Source: Echinococcus granulosus
Taxonomy: Eukaryota; Platyhelminthes; Cestoda; Cyclophyllidea; Taeniidae
Assembly (NCBI RefSeq): GCF_000524195.1
Contig: NW_020170395.1
Span: 926,886 to 990,885 of the forward strand
Length of the DNA: 64,000 nt
Direction: 5' to 3'
Below, piece by piece: positions 12,805-27,800 of the stretch. Both the position numbers and the translations under genes were made by a program. Numbering within the stretch: position 1 is the stretch's first letter; every line of letters starts with the position of its first letter. The notes under the pieces were generated by a model. That model did no database searches, had not been told where the DNA came from, and saw nothing but the letters and a program-made list of their open reading frames with translations.

Positions 12805-15800
12805 GTGAGTTTAGTGGATTTTCAATCGTGGAAAATAGAGTTCCGCATTGCACAATTCTCTCACTAGTTCACGGGTTTTTAACGTAGAGAAAGACTTTGA
12901 AAAGATGCCACAACCCTGTAAATACATCATAAAGTATTGTTGATAATCATTTCCTAAAGTGTCCTGCAAATAAATAACCCAGTCGGTGGATGTTACTCGT
13001 TCCCGCAAATTTAGAGGCTTCTGACCATTCAAAATTTACGCAAATAATTTTTTTGCGGTGGCACTTTTGACGTTATAAACGGCTGTTGAGAGGTTTAAGC
13101 GATAAGGTCATTCCGGCTAGGTCACCTCGGGGCTGTCTGAAGGACATCCAATCGTCAAATGGCACATGGGTGCGGTGAATGCATTTTCTTTAATTTTCCC
13201 CTCGGAACGGCCGAAGTAAGAAGACAGCCTCGTGACGTGCATTTACTTTTTGGTAGGTTGCCTAAAGTCCATTTTTTTTCCGAGGCCAGACAAGTGACAT
13301 TAGCACATGTTATTTTTCGGTTGTAGACGGAGCAGCACTAAATCAAAGCGGTAAAAGCCTTGTGATTTAACGCTGGGTAAAACATTGCATGCGTATCTAG
13401 TGGAGGCGGAATTGTTATTTGTATTTCATCAAGTACCAAGCCAAATAAACAACATCCAACGATGGAAACACGGAAAAAAAGATTTTACAACAGAACAGGG
13501 AGTAAGCTTTCCATAAATAATGCTGATAGTGTCACTATTGTAGCGGTCGTTGTTTGACACGACCTAACAATGAAAGACCCTTTGTTTGGGACTTCAGAGA
13601 ACGCTACGCTTTCAATCGACGTGTACTGAAAAGCCTTTTATGAATGATTGATCCAATCATAAACTACCTCACCGTCGAAAATGTAGGCCAATTTGTAGTC
13701 CTTCCATATTTTTTTAATGAAATTGGATAATATGTCAAAAAATTTTGAACAATTCTCACAATCAAGGTACATCACTCAAAGGTTTGGACTAATAATTAAC
13801 ATATGAACATCTTTGGTTTGTGTAATAATTATGTAAATGCGCGCCACCTTCTGCCAGAAGTTTGGGCAGATTACTTATTTCCGTGTAGCTCGCCTAGCAG
13901 AACGCATTCGTCTTTCCCAGGATTGGGCTATTAAAGGCGAAAAAATTTTAATTTGACCACATTCTGGCGTACCCAGACTTCCTTCATTTACACACCGACT
14001 CCGAATGTCACAGAGAAAGCATCCTTTCGAGCTGACGTGAGAGGCTAGCTATATTTAGTTTTTTTCACCTTTTCTCTCTAGGAAAAAAAGGCGACATGAA
14101 CAACCTTTATTCAGCTTGGTTTGTCAAGCGACACTGCAGTTGGGTTTTGCGATAGTATAGTGACAAAGCCCTTTCTTACAAGTTTTCCACTGGGAGTGTG
14201 GCTTGCCATAAAAATAACACCTCGTGGTGTTTGATCACGATGCGATTCACTCCTCCGCAATTGCCCATCTGCAGGGCATCCCCTCATCTACGTTGTTGTT
14301 CCGGAGTGTTTTTTGGAAGCTAACATTCCTTTTAGTGCAGTATAAAAGCATAAAATGACTTAATCGCTAACCTCTCCTGACCTGTACCTTTGCGAGGTGA
14401 CTACTACCCCAGCATTCGTCTGGCCGAACTGACTGCAGACTAGGCACCCTAAGTGGTAGGTGTTGGTGCTAAGACACCTAGAAAATCTTGACACTTCAAA
14501 TGATCATTCGGCATTTTATTTAATTCGACATTACTGGAACTGTAAAGAAAACATCCTATTTAGCCATTTACTTCCAAAATATTTTCTTCTGCGTAAACTG
14601 CTATAAAGCTACTCTAGTATTCATCAAGGCATCCAAGCATTTAGTGTACAATTTTGGCAGCAGTTTTGCCCTGAGTTTAAATGTACCCGTTTTATTTAAA
14701 TCCAAGAATATTAAGTGTTGTTATTCTCCCTTAAGTTTTGTGTAGCATTAGCACAAAAACCTTTTCGAAACTTTCAAATTCAATGCGTGGATGAATAATC
14801 GTCCCAAATCGCTTCATTTCCGAAGCCACTTGTTTCAACAATGATCTTTTTAATCCCTATTTGGTGACTATTTGTGCCTAGAGCCATGCAAATAGCTTAT
14901 AAATACGGTTTGCTCGTGAAGCACACCATTTTCCTTTGTTTTTCTTGCATTAAGAAATCACTCTGATGGGCTTCCTTAGAAAACAACAAATATTCAAGGT
15001 AACTTATTTCAATAAATGCGAACAGATTGCCGATGCTCCGCTTCCACCGCCTTGTGATGTGATGAATTACCATGAGATCAATGGCATCTAAAGCCACTTA
15101 TTTCAGTAGGGCAGTTTACGGAACTCTCTACCAAACCAGAGCGAATGTTAGCGGTTGTTTATATTTGCAGTCTCCTTATGGATCGGCGGTTTGGTGGCAG
15201 CCGCCAGCAACGGCGGAGACGGACTCCAACTCGGCTGTGACCCGCGTTACCTCTACACCCCCTCCGCTCTCAGCCCCTCTTCCAAAACCTCCAGCACCTC
15301 AGCCTCTTTGCCTGGTTTGGAGGTACAAAACCTGGGCACGGGCACCTGCGCCCTCTACACCGGAGTCTCCATGCAGTACACTCCCATTGATGCCTGCGTC
15401 AGCGCTGAGGAAGGCGCTTGTCTATCTGGTTTTAGCGGTGTTCTCGAGTCAGGTAAACAATTCTCTTCCTTGCGTTGAGGAATAGTAAACTAAAGACCTC
15501 CCATTCTAGCGCGTAGGTGAACATTAAAAGCGTTTTAAGTTGCAGAATATCGTAAATATTTTTAAGTTGTTAGTACGAGTACTGAGATTGTATCATGGTA
15601 GACTGTGTTCTTCTTCCGTTGTACCATTTGGTCAATAGGCCAATAAAATCGGTTGGTAGGTATTCCTGTTATTTTGAGTATAAAAACTACTTTCTTAGTT
15701 TCTTAGTAAAAAACTAAACTTGCAGTTTGGTTTGTTTTCTTTTTAAATTATCTAAAATCCAGTTTTTGATGGGGGAGGGAAAGTATTTTCTTTTGGTGCC

Positions 15801-18800
15801 TGACTTATCCCGAAGACATGCTTGTGCACAGAATTCTAAGTATGAAGCTCGAAGTGTCCCATTGAAAAAGTTTGTAATGGGATGCAGAATAGAAGCACTG
15901 AATATTTTGTCGTAAGAAGGCAGCGACTTTGAACCATTCACGCACGCTCAAGGCTAGCTTATTTGCTCCTTTCATTACTTGACCAGGCAACTGGATTTTC
16001 CGACAGTAGGTTCTCTCGAATTTTAAAGTGGAAAAAGAAAACTTTGTGCAACTTGCTTATGGGTCATTTCAACGTATTTGGAACGCTTGCTGTAGAAGCA
16101 GCACGAATGCTGTGACAGGTACGATTTTGCGCTCGTCTGAAAGCACACCACTGTCGAAGGTTGGTGTCTAGCATGTCACTTGATGACCAACATTATGGAC
16201 TTCAGTGGCTGATGTACCAAAGAAGTACTACATCTAAACGCGCAACTTAGACCCGCTATCCGTTACTGTCAGATGGGTAAAAAAACGATCTTGCGAGTTT
16301 TTAACATTGCCCTCTGCCTTGTCCTCCGGTAACATTTAGAGGCCTGTAAAATGCGACTGTTTATTTGCACCCGGAGGAAGCAGATACGTGAGTCAGTTTA
16401 TGGGTGTGGTCTTTATTTTCCCTGAATTTTGAGCCCCTTATTATAAAACTTCGGTTGATTTTGGTGTTACCCAAGCTTATCTACTTTGCGAGATGATGCT
16501 TCGTCTACGCTTCATGGTAGGACGTTTAGAGAAGGTGCGATATGCGGCAGCAGAACGTATTACACAGAAATTGTTTAAAAGCTTGGATTGTGGTAATGAG
16601 TTCCTCAAAGACAGGTACATCCCGTTAGAAAGGACCCTCTATTCCTAACAATGATGAATTGTGATGCTATTATCCAAAACAATTGGATCATAACGAGGCA
16701 CGAACAATCCCAATGGTGTTTTCCTTGAATGATGGAACAATTTAAGACGATTATTCGACGTACTTTCGGAAGAGTCAATTGAATCAGAAAGTCGTTGGTT
16801 CATGTTCTTGTTACAAGCTAATGTCATGTGCGAGAGGTTGGATCTGGTCGCGCTCCCAATTTGAGGAATTGGGAGACAAAGCCTTTAAAACGGACATTTT
16901 ATTTGCAGGAGAGGATGAGTAAGCTGAAGTCGTGACGTGCATGTACGTGACCGTGGGTTGACTACCAAGGCTGGCGGGCCTATCCGCGCATAATTTATAG
17001 TACTGTGCTTGACTGCGGCCTTGAGTGATTAGTAGCACGTTTAAAGTTTGCCTGGGCGTAGTCTTGGCCGATCATAGTGAATGAATGAGAGCAAGTGGTC
17101 GAGGCTATCGCAAATGTTGAGGAAGTGCCTCGAAATAGAAATCTTGCAGTGGCTCGAAACAGGGATGTTTTAGGGGAATGCAGACATCATCAGCAGTTCT
17201 CTTGTGCTTGTCATAAAGTTTGTGCAAAATATTACAAAAGGAGCCCACAAATCCTCAAACCGGGGATAGGTGTTCTCGCACTTCCTGATGTTCAGACGTC
17301 AATAATTTTTAATTAAATTGGGACTTGACCTCTTTTCCCATTCATACGAGTGTGTGCATCCTCTGTGTAGCCCCGGGATCAGGTCAGCTATGTGACCTCC
17401 TGATGAGCGGGAAATATGTATGCTGTCGTCAATTTGCCAGGAAATTCCCTGTACACGCATTAATCTCATGTTAATTACATAAACCCGAGTAGTTTAAAGA
17501 CTGAAAATGTGGTAAATCATTTACAAGATACAGGATCTCCGTCGATGTCCATCGTTATTATGAACTAGAAACCAAATATTAGTAGAGTGAAGATGGCTAC
17601 AAATGCCGACTCGTTGCTGGTACCATTATTCTAAATATAATAAAGTGAATAACGAAGCCAGATCTCTTGCATCACTCATCCTTCAGTTGACTCCAAATAT
17701 ACCGGAACTAATTAAAATAGTCGGCCGGTCCAATGCTAAGGTGGGATTGTTTTATAAACACACAAGATGACATTAGTGGGAATTTGTGCATTCCCAGCGC
17801 TTGACATACGCACCAAATTCCCATGATACATAAATAAACCTTTTGTAACAATTACAATGTGTTTATAAACCATATGATTATTCCCATGGTTGACTTCACG
17901 ACTCCGTGTATGGATTCTTTGAACTTGGGTAAAATAACATTTAGGCAGGATTTAGTGCATGCTATCATAGCCACTTTCGCATCAAATTAGATGTCGTAAA
18001 AACCAGTTTAAAAGTTTAGAAAAAACACTAAATGCCACCGTTGGCTTGTCTTACCCTACAATTACGTGCCTTCCAACCAGAATGCCTCAGACCAATGTGT
18101 TCCTGTTTGACGTCTAATTGTTTGGCCAAAATTGGCAAGTACTTGAGGAAATATGTATACGTGAGACGTTCATGTGTGTTTCGAAAAAAGCTGATTTGGT
18201 CGTGTTAAAGAAAATATGTGAGTTATGTTCGACTCTCTGATGGAAGAACTACTGGAACGGCTCTCGCAAATGCGTCTAGCTCCAGAACAACGAAAATTTT
18301 TAAATTTCGCTTATTTTTGCGTAAATACATTGCGCAAATATGTAAACCACTTTTTCTCCTTAAATCGCCCTTCGCCAACTTTATCAACTAGTTTCTAAAG
18401 ATGAACATTTCTAAATCGCTTTTCTTGAAGGCAGAGAAAAGACAACTACAATCTTTTTCGTTTGAAACAACAGAACACCTTTTTTTTGAAGTTGATGAAA
18501 ATGCCCATGGAAAGTGGCTCATTACAAAATCGAATTGCCATTTCCTCGCAAATTTAGGCGATGAACCAGGAGAAGCTTACGCAGTTCTTGGAATGCCCGG
18601 CTCCTACCTTACCGAAGGGAACGTCTTCTTCGGGCACTACCAAGGTCAGCGGGTTCTGAAGCAACTGCGGTTGAAGAGTACACCACAGGACCTTAAACAC
18701 AAGGGCTTCAACCTGGGCTACGCGGTTGGCCTGTACAAGCATCCGCAATGGGAAAATCAAGAGTCATCTCCCTCACACAGCCGATTCACCATTCTTGCCT

Positions 18801-21800
18801 CAAGTCCCATGTGGGCGGACAATGACTATCGTGGTGTGGTCATGCTTCTGACCGAGGCCCTCAATCTAGACTCGGTAGGCGAATTTCCCTGGATGATTGT
18901 CTAGCTGCTATTGCGCTTTTGGCCTATCTAATCCCGATTCATTAAATTGCTGATAATGGGAGCCCTGTTCTGACTTGGAAATCCATCATTATGCTAAAAT
19001 TTCCGCTTGTCGATTAGATTGTATTATGTTTTAACGCCTGGTTAACGGAGAAAGAACCAATGAGCAGTAATTTCAAGAGAATGATGGAGTCAATAAGCAG
19101 ACGTCGCGATGAGGCTCCTAAGGCCTCCAACTCAATAACCTGAGCCGAAATGCTAACAAAATACCGAATAAACCTGAACCTTAAGGCGGCTCCGATGCAA
19201 GTCTGTAATTATACCATAATTGCGAAAAATAAGTTGGAACTTTAATTAATCTCTGTTAAATATTCAGCACATATGGGTAGAAATTTCCGATGACACTCAA
19301 TCTAGGGAATTTTGTTTGGGGCTAAACTTGTGTCCTAAGCATTATATAATGTATCCCAATGTAAATATATGGATAACTCAAAAATTAAATCTGATTTTAG
19401 ATCCAGTATATTAGCGATAAATGGGGCCACATTGGCAGTTTCTTCGGATATAGGTAAGCCTCTTTTACTACACACTTAGAACAGTGCATTTACTTAATAC
19501 TTGCTTTCATAGCATTGCAGCCGCTGATTTAAACGGTGACGAAATCCCAGAAATCATCGTAGGATCTCCCTACTTCTCTGAAAATCAGAGGTTTACAAAG
19601 TCGCAGGAAGGTGCTGAAACCTCACCAGACATGCAGGCGGACCAGCCAAAGCATTCAGATGAAGGTGATGACCCGGAAAGCCGCTATCGACCGATAATTG
19701 CCGATGTGGGTCGCGTGTATGTCTTCTATGGCAAATCACCAGAGGGGATCAAGGGTGCGGGATACATAGAGAGCGAGAGTGATCCGGGTCAGCGTGGCCG
19801 CGGGGAGTATATGCATGAGCCACCGGTGATCTTAAAGGGACCTCGACGTTCTGGTGGTCGATTTGGTCATGTAGTTCTCTCAATGGGAGATCTAGACGGT
19901 GATGGCACTGAGGATTTGGCTATCTCTTGCCCCTTTTGTCAGGACATCCGCAAATCGGTCGATAGGGGTGCTGTTTATGTTTATCTCGGGCGAAAGAATG
20001 CGAAGATCAAGGATGAACCAGACCAGGTAGGCTGGATATACAGATCTATAAACGAGTTCCTGTTTTGATACACTTGTCAATAAGGGATCCAACTCTTTGC
20101 TAATCGTGTCTTGGATAATCTTCCTCCCTTTAACTGAAACATACCTTCGCAATATGACATGCCTAGCCCACTTTTCTAACGACCGTGCTCAGCCTTACTC
20201 ACCTGTTAGTAAAGGATCCGGCTTTCATGCTCTTGGCCAACCATCTAGTTCGTGGTTGTGAACAACATGGGTGTTGGCTGCCATTGAGTGTCGGGATTCC
20301 AGTTTGCACATCTTTGAAAGTAGGTGCAAAACAATTTTGCGACACTCGAAATTCTGTCAACACCCTTGCTGAACCCATAGTTTTAATAGACTTACTAATC
20401 AGTCAATGTCTATTTTTTATTAAATTTTGAGGGTGGTTTAACTAATCAAAATCGTTTTTCATTTTTTGGCGAGAAGGCTATGATGATACTTTTACTTTTC
20501 CACCTTTGGAAATTCTTGGACTGGTGTGTTGTTACAAAGATTTGGAGCTGAAATGATTTTATGGATTTCAGGTAATCCATCCTGCTGATCTACCCACAAA
20601 AGGTGTTTTTGCCTGTGAAAACGCAATTGACGATACATCACCCCTAAAACGACCGTTTTCGGCTTTCGGCTGGAGCATGGCGTCAAAGTCAGATGTCGAC
20701 GGGAACATGTCCCCCGATTTAGTTGTTGGGGACTACGAAAGCGAACAGGTCAGGATAATTTACTTCCAAAATCTTCCTAACACTTAACTGACGATTGAAC
20801 GGTATTTTGATGATTGCACATTAACTTCCCGATTTGGTCACCTAAAATCAAGGCCTTGATTATATTCCAGATTGTGACGCTCCGATCTAGGAACCTGGTG
20901 TGGCTGGAACAGCCACTATGGAGGCTTCCAGAGGGACCCACACTTGATTGGTCAAGTCCACATAATGACCCCTGCGAATCTTCCCGCTGCCATTACCGCG
21001 TTGCTCTCAACCTCAGTCTGCACGCTCGAGAGACCCTCTTCTCCTCTAAACGCTCCGTGTCCCTTCTGTTCCGCTATCGCATTGATTTGGACAGTCGAAT
21101 AAAACAGGAGAACGGCAAGCGCCTGGAATCCGTACAACTTGGCAAATCCATCGTAGAAGACACGGCAGAGATCCAACTTTCTAGCTTGAAAGGATACTCA
21201 GTAGGGTTTCGTCGATTTCAATTGTTTGAAATGACCGTCGGACCACGTTGGCACCAGACAGTACAGCAACTGTGGAAACCAGTGGTCATTAATGTGACCA
21301 TCGAAATGCTTTCCGAACACATGGACTTTGTCGCGACTAAAGGTGCCCAAATACCCGCCTGGAGTCTTCATCCTCTAAAAGGGGATCGTATTTTTCTCAG
21401 CCAACCCATGTATTTCTCCAACCCAGACTGCGGCTATGACGATATCTGTGTACCAGACTTGAATGTCGAGGTATACGACACCTCAGAGGGCTTCGAATTC
21501 GGTGGAGAGGGTCCGTCAACAATTCACTACAAAGAGAGGGTCACTGAGCGCAACTTCACAGTGGCGGTAAGGAACCAGGGCGAAAATGCCTACGACACGA
21601 AGGTGCGTGTCCACATACCCGCTCATTTTGCCTACACACCGGACAAAAACTACGCCTGCAAGATCGAATCTGAACCGATTGAGATGGAGGAGGAAGATGT
21701 GGTAGGGAAGAGTGATGACGACATCACAGTGGATGGAGATGATGCAGGGATGGAAGTCAACAAGTCAAGAATTCCAGTGAGTCGTAGGAGAACCCTTAAA

Positions 21801-24800
21801 TGCAGCACATTAAAAATGTTCGACTAATAATTTATTTCAAGTTGCTTTAAAAAAACGATTGTATAAAATTTGCCAATCAAGTTTATTGAGCAGTTCTATG
21901 CTAATGTGTCTATCTGCTGGTCTCCAGGATTCCATAGTTTGATGGATTTTTGTGACAAAATTCACGGAAAAATACCTTGTTTTATGTAGTTTGCCCTTTT
22001 AGGTAAGATAGAATACAACCAAGAACTTTTTGTCCCCTAGACGTAGCGTCCTCTTCAACTAAGGGCTTCAGTCAAATAGCATCAGAAAGTTCTTGCAGTT
22101 GATTAATCAGCGGCTTCACATTGAGAAAAAATATCCCACTTGGTACCCCGTAGTGAAGTCTTGAGTGAAATACACCGCTTTACTTGTCGAAATAGGTAAA
22201 AAGGGTTCAACGTGTGCTCATGATCTGCCACTGTTTTGTTTCAGTTCCCATAGCAGTGATGAATAATACAGTCATGCGTTATTATTACGACAGGAGTAGT
22301 TTACAAGATTGTATGGTTGAGTTCACTTAAAAATAACTAATTAAAAAAGTTGAATTATGCAAATGTAGCAAGTAAAAAAGGGACATATGTACCCATATTC
22401 AAGATAAGCAGATAATAAGGTCATCCAAAGTTGGAATGGGCGGAAAAAGCGCACCTTTTCGCCCACCTCTTGCGTGCATTAATGGGCGCTCTAGTCGATG
22501 CATTCGACCGTCCACCTACCTACACTTCTAAGGCTTCGATCAGGCTGAGCGTTCCAGAAACCGATCGGTATCACTAGTGCTTTTAAAAATATACTAACTT
22601 TTTGCCAATACAAGCGTTGCTCTCCAGGTATAACAATTTAGTAAAACTCTATTTAATAGTGGGATGGTTAAATAAACTTTACAGGTGCAGGAACTTCGAC
22701 TTAAATTCTCCTTTGAACTCGGAACAGCGGATTGAGTTAGTTACGTCTGTGACTCAAATCATCGTTTTTTTTTGGCAGCGGATAATGCCCTTTATGTTTT
22801 GGACTACTGAATGGGGATTTTTTTCTCTCCGGAGTACAGTTTCAAGCCCATTTGTCATTTCACGTTTCTCCATTGAGTAGTAATACCATTTGGAGAGTGT
22901 GTACACAAATGCAGCCGCTGTTCTGTACAAAGTGCTCCATGCTCTGCTCATTTTGTAATGTAGTATGCGCATAAATCATCTCATTCGCGAGGAAATGTAG
23001 TGGCGTGCCATTATTTAGTAATTAGGCTCCAGTCTGCAAAATTGTAGGCGCATGATTAATGAAATTGCCCAAGTGATTCACCCCAAGCATTGCAAATTGC
23101 AGCTCATTTACGCCTCAATGTGGGCCTCCACGGTCTACTTCTGTGCCAGTGCTTCATAATTTATCCCAAGTGGGTCAGTCTGTTCCGCTGAGGAGTTTTA
23201 AGTGCATCCGCGTGGTGTAGCATTTGGGAAATATTAAAGCAATCCCCAGGGTCATTTGACCTTCTTGGTGTGCAACAAAACGACAATTCTGACGGCACTT
23301 TAAGTATTAAGATTGTAATACTTAACTATTTAGGGGCTCTGTCATTGTACCATCGCCGGACGGTCTGGCCTCCTGGTTATGCCAGTAGCCCCAAGCCCTA
23401 CCTTTGGCCAACAGTACATTTTCTGTCCGAGTACTATATCTTCATTCGTCTTTAGAGAAGTCTCGGAGCGCGGGAGAGATTGACTTTAATGAGAAAACGT
23501 CATGGTTAAACTCTTTTCTCGATACTTTTAATTCCCCATTGCAGCACAAACTAAATATAATAAAGACACGGAAATTTGCCTAAATTTCAAAAAAGCCACT
23601 GTGCAAATGCGAAAGTTAAAATAAACCTCAGATTGGTTTTTATCAGACAGAAATTTACCAAATCTCTGTTTATTGGAAAAGCGAATGTTCTTTTGGTATG
23701 GGTTAACCAATGCCAAGCCTTTCTCAAACAGTTAATTTTCTGACCATAATTATTTGCAAAAACAATTCCACACGTCCCACTTTGACAGAACTGAAATCAC
23801 AAAACGAAGGCTAAGGCAGTCTTTTAAATGATTAGGTGACACGGCTGAATATTGCATCACATTTCCTGTTACACAAGCAATATGCAGTTAAAACTGTCCA
23901 TTGAGCGCACCCTTGCCTTGTGGTTATCAGAAAGTGCACGGTGAAACTTGTTTCTCTTCTGTTTTAACGCCACTTGGGGTTATTACTTCCACCATTTTTG
24001 CTGAATTTATTTCCTCTGCTGTGGGTAACTACTCTAGCACCGCCTTGCAGGCACACGGGCTAATTGAATCACTTCCCCCAAATTTTGACCATATTGGTGT
24101 CTTCACTGACTTCAAAAAAAAAACGATCCTCGTGAGATGCCACTTGAAAAACTTCAGGCTCGCCCTATTTGACAGCAGGAATTTTCCCTGTATTATTACC
24201 CCAATTTTGCACATTTTGGCCAGTTTTAGCCTGTTAATCTCGAGAAGAAAAGATCTTGATGAGGATTCATATCCACAGGTTAAGGATTGAGTAATTAACG
24301 CTGCTAATGATCAGTTCGTGTGTTTTGATATGAAATACCTTTAAGTGAACAAAGTTGTTCATGGCAAATAAACTAAACAATAATTTTCATACCTCTTTGC
24401 CTGTCTCTACATAGATAACCACGGTGGTTTGCAGCCTCACCAACCCTTTCATCACCACTTATTCACAATGGGAAAAGATCCGCTTCCAGTTGGGCACTTT
24501 AGGTGCCTTTCAACCTCCGCCTGGCGGAGCCCGAACCCGGTCTCTTGAAGCACTAAACGGCTCACAGACCAGTGGGAATGCCAACGATGCTGGGGTCATT
24601 ACCCCCGTTTGGCAGCCTCCCAGGCGGCTGGAAATTGTTGCTGAAGTGACCAGCGACAATGAGAATATGCGCAATCGCAAAGTGGTCGCCAAGTTTGCAT
24701 ACGACCTTAAACTCTTTGCTGATATCAAGGTGGGTTGATCCTGCGGTACAGCACGTTATCAGTTTAAACAGGGAATAGAACACTTTTGTTTTGTTTTGCT

Positions 24801-27800
24801 AGTAAAAGTAAATAGCCATATCCTCGATCATCCTACTCTAGTATGATTACAAAGAGCAGTGTTATTTTTGTTAAAAAGGATTTTTGGGCCCAACTTTCCT
24901 AGTCACCCAAGCTTTCCCTCGTGCGGTGGCAAACGCAATCTCTTGTGGCCTGTTTATGGCTTCCTTTATTTGAAAAGCAACAACGATCACTGGATGATTT
25001 GAAAGTGATAGTTTTTGAAGGCGCATGGGCATACGGTTTTAGATTTGGAAATTACGAAATTTGCGATTCCACTGCTTTCTTTGGACTGCGGGCATTTTCT
25101 ACAAAGCTGGCAAATAAGTAGACCTAAGTTGGAGTAAACCTTAGTAATGCGAGCATCCATCCTCATGACTTGCATGTAAAGGTCACAGCACAATTCACTC
25201 CCGTATATTTGGAGTTTTGGAACAGGGCACTATGATTATCTCCTTCGTCAAATTTTCAGCAGTTCAATTAATTTTTTCATAAGTATCATCGCTTGGAATT
25301 TCTTACAGCGATATTGAGGAAGTTTTCTGAAGTCATTGCATTAAAATTGGGTCTGTGTGCCTATTTGAAGTTGTTTTCCGTACATTTCTTCGCTCTGTAG
25401 CTCTCTTCATCCTCAGTGGGTCACACGGTATTTGATCGGCGGAACTTCTCCTCCCAATTTACCGAGCGTCAGCGCGTGCACCCAGAGAGTATCGGACCTG
25501 AATTTGAGCAGATCTTCCTTGTCTCGAACCTGGGACCGTCACCCATGGAGAATATTTGGGTCAACCTAAGTGTACCGCTTCAAACCGAGGCCGGGGACTT
25601 TCTGGTCTACCTGCTGGATCTCATCCGAACTCAGAACACCGGTGGTGGACCGCCCCTACAAATTCCCGTCACCCCTGATGTGCGTGGTCATTTTTTGTCA
25701 GCATCTTTCCCCACATCAACAGTAGTGATAATGGAGGCCGGTGGAAACTTTAAGTGTGTTGCGGGTCCCCCAGTTCAGTCTCACTAGGCGCTTTTAAGTC
25801 TAGGTATCATTTTGCTTGATAATCTGTTGCAACTGGCAAGGTTGCAGAACAAAAAGCAATTAAGTGAAATTCGCTTTATTCTACCCACAAAGCAAACTTT
25901 GAACTAACTCTATGTATCTCTCTCATACGAATATAACCCGAGAATTACGGAGTATTAGACTAGACTTTTTTTGTATTCTTGAGACAGGCAACTTGTCGCT
26001 GAAACACTAAGGCCAGCATTTGCGGAGATTTTAGAGAGCCGGAAGTTAGTAAATGACCTCATTTTGTCAGCCCTCTCCCTTCACAAAGCTAAAATATCAA
26101 CTCACAGCATTGTGTAGTCTTACGCACGCGAGGAAGAGCTGAGCTGTTTGCCTCTGGATTAGTACCCTGAAAAACTGGCAGACTATGAAATTCTATTGCA
26201 GCAGTTATAATAGGACTTTTGCATGTGCCGTCTGCAGCGTAATTGTGTCCGATTTTTGGCAAACCTGTTACGACTCCATCTGTAAGCATGCGTCTATCTA
26301 ACATCTGTAATGCTTTGTATGTTCAAACATGAACCATTTCTTATACTTTTTGTTGCAATTTTTAGCTGCGATAAGTTATGAAGCTTCCAAACTAAATTAT
26401 GAATTTACTAGATGTTTTCAAGACTCACTATTTATTTCAGCTAAATTCTAATCCTAAGCAGCGCCAACAAACATATTTTGGTCATAAATTACAATGTTAA
26501 TATAATGCATTAATATTCATACAGAAAATGTTAGTTTTTGTAATAAATAAGCGTATATTCGTTACTGTCCTTGCATGATATCATGGTGACAACATTTCCA
26601 TTCTTGCTTATCACTTGCACATAATCGGAGAGGTTTATGTAAACGGGGCGTACTATGACCTATTCGTTTAGACAATTACAATGATCCGTTTGAATACTTT
26701 AGTGGCTTAAAGGTGGCGACGCTATTTTAGTAGGTCTAGAACGCCATGGTGCTTGCCTTTCAGGTGGTTAGTGCAGACGGTCAGCTGAGAGGAACCTGTT
26801 ACACACCCGAATCAGCTATTAACCCACTGCGTCTGACCGCCGTTGATCGAAAACGCAGTGGAGGTTCGAGTACCGGCATGGGACGCAACTCAGCACGTTC
26901 CTTCCTCCATCGAGGCCGACGCAACACAGAGACGGATATCGAGACCGCCTACGAGTCAGCGCCACCGGTGCGCGAGGCACGGTCCGCCGCCAGTGCTGAC
27001 CTCCTGAGCGAGCGCATACAGCAGCAGAAAATCGTCTCCTGTGATCACCCCCTCGAGAGCCTCGGTTCACCTATTTGCTTGCATGTAAGCTATCAACGTG
27101 CTATTTCGTCGGTGAATTCCCATTAAGCCACTCTTATGCGAGCCGTATTGGAGGATTCAATATGCCATCGCCAGGTCATATGAGGAAATGTAAATTCCAA
27201 CGAGAAGCAAATTATCCTTATTTTGATTAGCGCACGAGTGGTTGATGAACTTTTAATGATGATTGGAATCAATTTTCAAGGATAAATCAAATCGGCCTTT
27301 GCAATCAAAAGGTGGCGAATTTTATTTTTTGACACTTAATTGATTCAAGCCTTATAACAAATTCAGTACAGAAGTACCTCTTACTGCAGTGAAGGGCAGC
27401 ACTGAACGGAGCCTTTCTAGTAAAAGCAATGGCCAAAAAGTGCGGTTTCACTCCTAATTCCACTACACGAGCGGATTCACTGTTTTCAAAGAAAATGGTG
27501 CCTTTGTTTGGTGGTTTAATCGTGCTTTTACTGCCAGATTCCCTGCAAAATTGACCGGCTTGGTCGGGGCGACGCAGTGCGGATAGTCTTCCGTGGATGG
27601 GTGTGGGCCGACACTCTCTTCCGGCATAAGTTCTCAGACGTCGCCATCGTTATCACGGCAACTGCCCAGATTCCTTTGTACGCCTTCGGCATACCAGTAA
27701 CGGGCAACTTCACCATTACCGGCCTGACTGTCTCGCAGAACTTCGTCTTCGAAGGTATTAAAATGATAATCACTCAAACCATCCCCATCCTCCCCGTCAT

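Noticed and set aside
16853..16875. Nine-bp inverted repeat CTCCCAATT/AATTGGGAG
   Set aside because: Stems of this size are expected by chance in 64 kb; no context supports a function.
18401..18557. Open sequence before integrin exon 3 as coding
   Set aside because: In frame and with an ATG, but it has no integrin similarity, and the acceptor at 18557 gives the correct phase and the expected conserved strand.
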